From Erysipelotrichaceae bacterium (GTDB lineage: Bacteria > Bacillota_I > Bacilli_A > Erysipelotrichales > Erysipelotrichaceae), in contig CAAEDX010000039.1 of NCBI GenBank assembly GCA_900754715.1, forward strand, positions 1 through 5,879: a stretch of 5,879 nt of DNA, given 5' to 3'. The notes beneath the pieces were generated by a model. That model did no database searches and was not told the origin of the DNA. It worked only from the letters and a program-made list of their open reading frames with translations. Position 1 is the stretch's first letter; every line of letters starts with the position of its first letter. A program made the translations under genes and the position numbers. Positions 5,180 to 5,879 of this stretch are shown here, piece by piece.

Positions 5180-5827
5180 TTACGGTGAAGCCCAACTTAC
5201 TCCTTTTTTTATATCTGTTTCCTCTGCAATTACCTGTATAGCGTTGACGATGGATTCAATCTTTGATATATAGTCTTCAACAAATTCTTTCGTGATGTCT
5301 GTTTGTTCAGCAGAAGCATGACTTCTGTCGTTTTGATGCGCTATTTCATTTCTTCGCTGAAATAGCATTGCCATAGTTTCTTTTCCGATCCTTATTGATT
5401 CTTTTTCATTACCGCCAGGAAAAGCTATTTCCATTGTTTTACTAAACGGTATACCAATAAGGTTTAACTGATCTCTCATGCTTTCACACGATAAAAACAC
5501 ATCTCTGCTAAATCGCTTATTCAAATATTCAAAAAACCAGTCATTTGATTCCAAAGCAGTTATAGCATTTTCTACTTTTTCCATAGGGATCTGAAAAGAT
5601 TTATACTTCTCTGTTTTTGGCCATGTCCCCGAGAACATTCTAACTAAGCAATACTTACTAATTTCATGAATATAAAAATCAAGTAATCCCTCCGCCAAAA
5701 CAACTTGTGATCGCCAAACCATTTTACAAGCAATTTCATTTTTGTCAGCGTTTAATTTATCTGCGACCGCAAACTGCCCCTTAACCTCATCCATACTATC
5801 TGTAAAATGCTGTTTAATTTCAGACAC
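5180..5827 (-). CDS. HEPN-domain protein, RiboL-PSP-HEPN-like, probable RNase (defence or toxin type)
   Basis: The protein has 215 residues if the GTG at 5825-5827 is the start. It is all-helical in appearance. The key feature is RRNEIAHQND (158-167), a textbook HEPN Rx4-6H motif (R159, N160, H164) that forms the RNase site in HEPN dimers. An earlier helix, CKMVWRSQVVLAEGLLDFYIHEI in substance (34-56), resembles the 'aailL.ahlE.yl.d' helix of the RiboL-PSP-HEPN and MAE_28990 groups, so I place it there. Many such proteins are ribonucleases in toxin-antitoxin, abortive-infection or restriction-linked loci; the role here is inferred. The DNA is clearly more AT-rich than mnmG or the HD gene, suggesting transfer. 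The start is uncertain: no ribosome site is visible, the frame has no stop up to the right edge, and an ATG at residue 12 is another option. Confidence 0.75.
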   Translation of the reverse strand: MSEIKQHFTDSMDEVKGQFAVADKLNADKNEIACKMVWRSQVVLAEGLLDFYIHEISKYCLVRMFSGTWPKTEKYKSFQIPMEKVENAITALESNDWFFEYLNKRFSRDVFLSCESMRDQLNLIGIPFSKTMEIAFPGGNEKESIRIGKETMAMLFQRRNEIAHQNDRSHASAEQTDITKEFVEDYISKIESIVNAIQVIAEETDIKKGVSWASP

Positions 5828-5879
5828 GAAAACTGGATAGGTATAAACACAGGATATGCATCTCGTGTGTCTTCCACAC
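5820..5879 (-). CDS. Possible 3' end of an upstream gene overlapping the HEPN start (partial, doubtful)
   Basis: A - strand frame entering from the right edge reads WKTHEMHILCLYLSSFRV and then TGA at 5820-5822. The HEPN GTG lies within it, giving an 8-base GTGTCTGA overlap typical of translationally coupled genes. Only about 19 codons are visible and I recognise no family. It may be chance, or the HEPN frame itself may continue upstream instead. Confidence 0.25.
   Translation of the reverse strand: MWKTHEMHILCLYLSSFRV

Overview
The window looks like low-to-mid-GC Firmicutes DNA, possibly from an Erysipelotrichaceae-like gut bacterium. The taxonomic guess is inference. It rests on the gene types (a MutT-type Nudix plus SAMHD1-like HD pair, and MnmG), strong AGGAGG-type ribosome sites, simple hairpin plus T-run terminators, and a lone zinc-finger/HTH protein of a kind I associate with Firmicutes.

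Positions 1-4022 are ordinary chromosomal backbone. The 3' end of a Cof-type HAD phosphatase (+ strand) meets an HD-domain dNTPase-like gene (- strand) at a perfect palindromic terminator shared by both. Upstream of the HD gene, and overlapping it by 25 bases, is a MutT-like Nudix hydrolase with its own extended -10 promoter. The two form a small operon with a plausible shared theme of nucleotide-pool housekeeping. Further along the - strand is mnmG (gidA), complete at 616 residues, with its own -10 box. Directly behind mnmG lie the wrecked remains of a low-specificity threonine aldolase gene, and then a terminator. No rsmG follows mnmG, and no mnmE lies upstream of it in the window.

Positions 4096-5879 have an accessory character and are visibly more AT-rich towards the right. 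They hold a lone zinc-ribbon plus HTH protein (DUF6431-like, transposase-related in appearance) with a large hairpin in its leader. Next comes a frameshifted scrap of an IS66-family transposase C-terminus on the + strand, with a hairpin and a possible element end behind it. After a strong bidirectional terminator comes an AT-rich gene for a HEPN-domain protein carrying the RNEIAH ribonuclease-type motif. The HEPN gene runs towards the right edge; its 5' end is uncertain and its upstream partner lies outside the window.

No complete new system can be shown here. The best candidate for an undescribed function is the HEPN protein together with whatever precedes it off the right edge.
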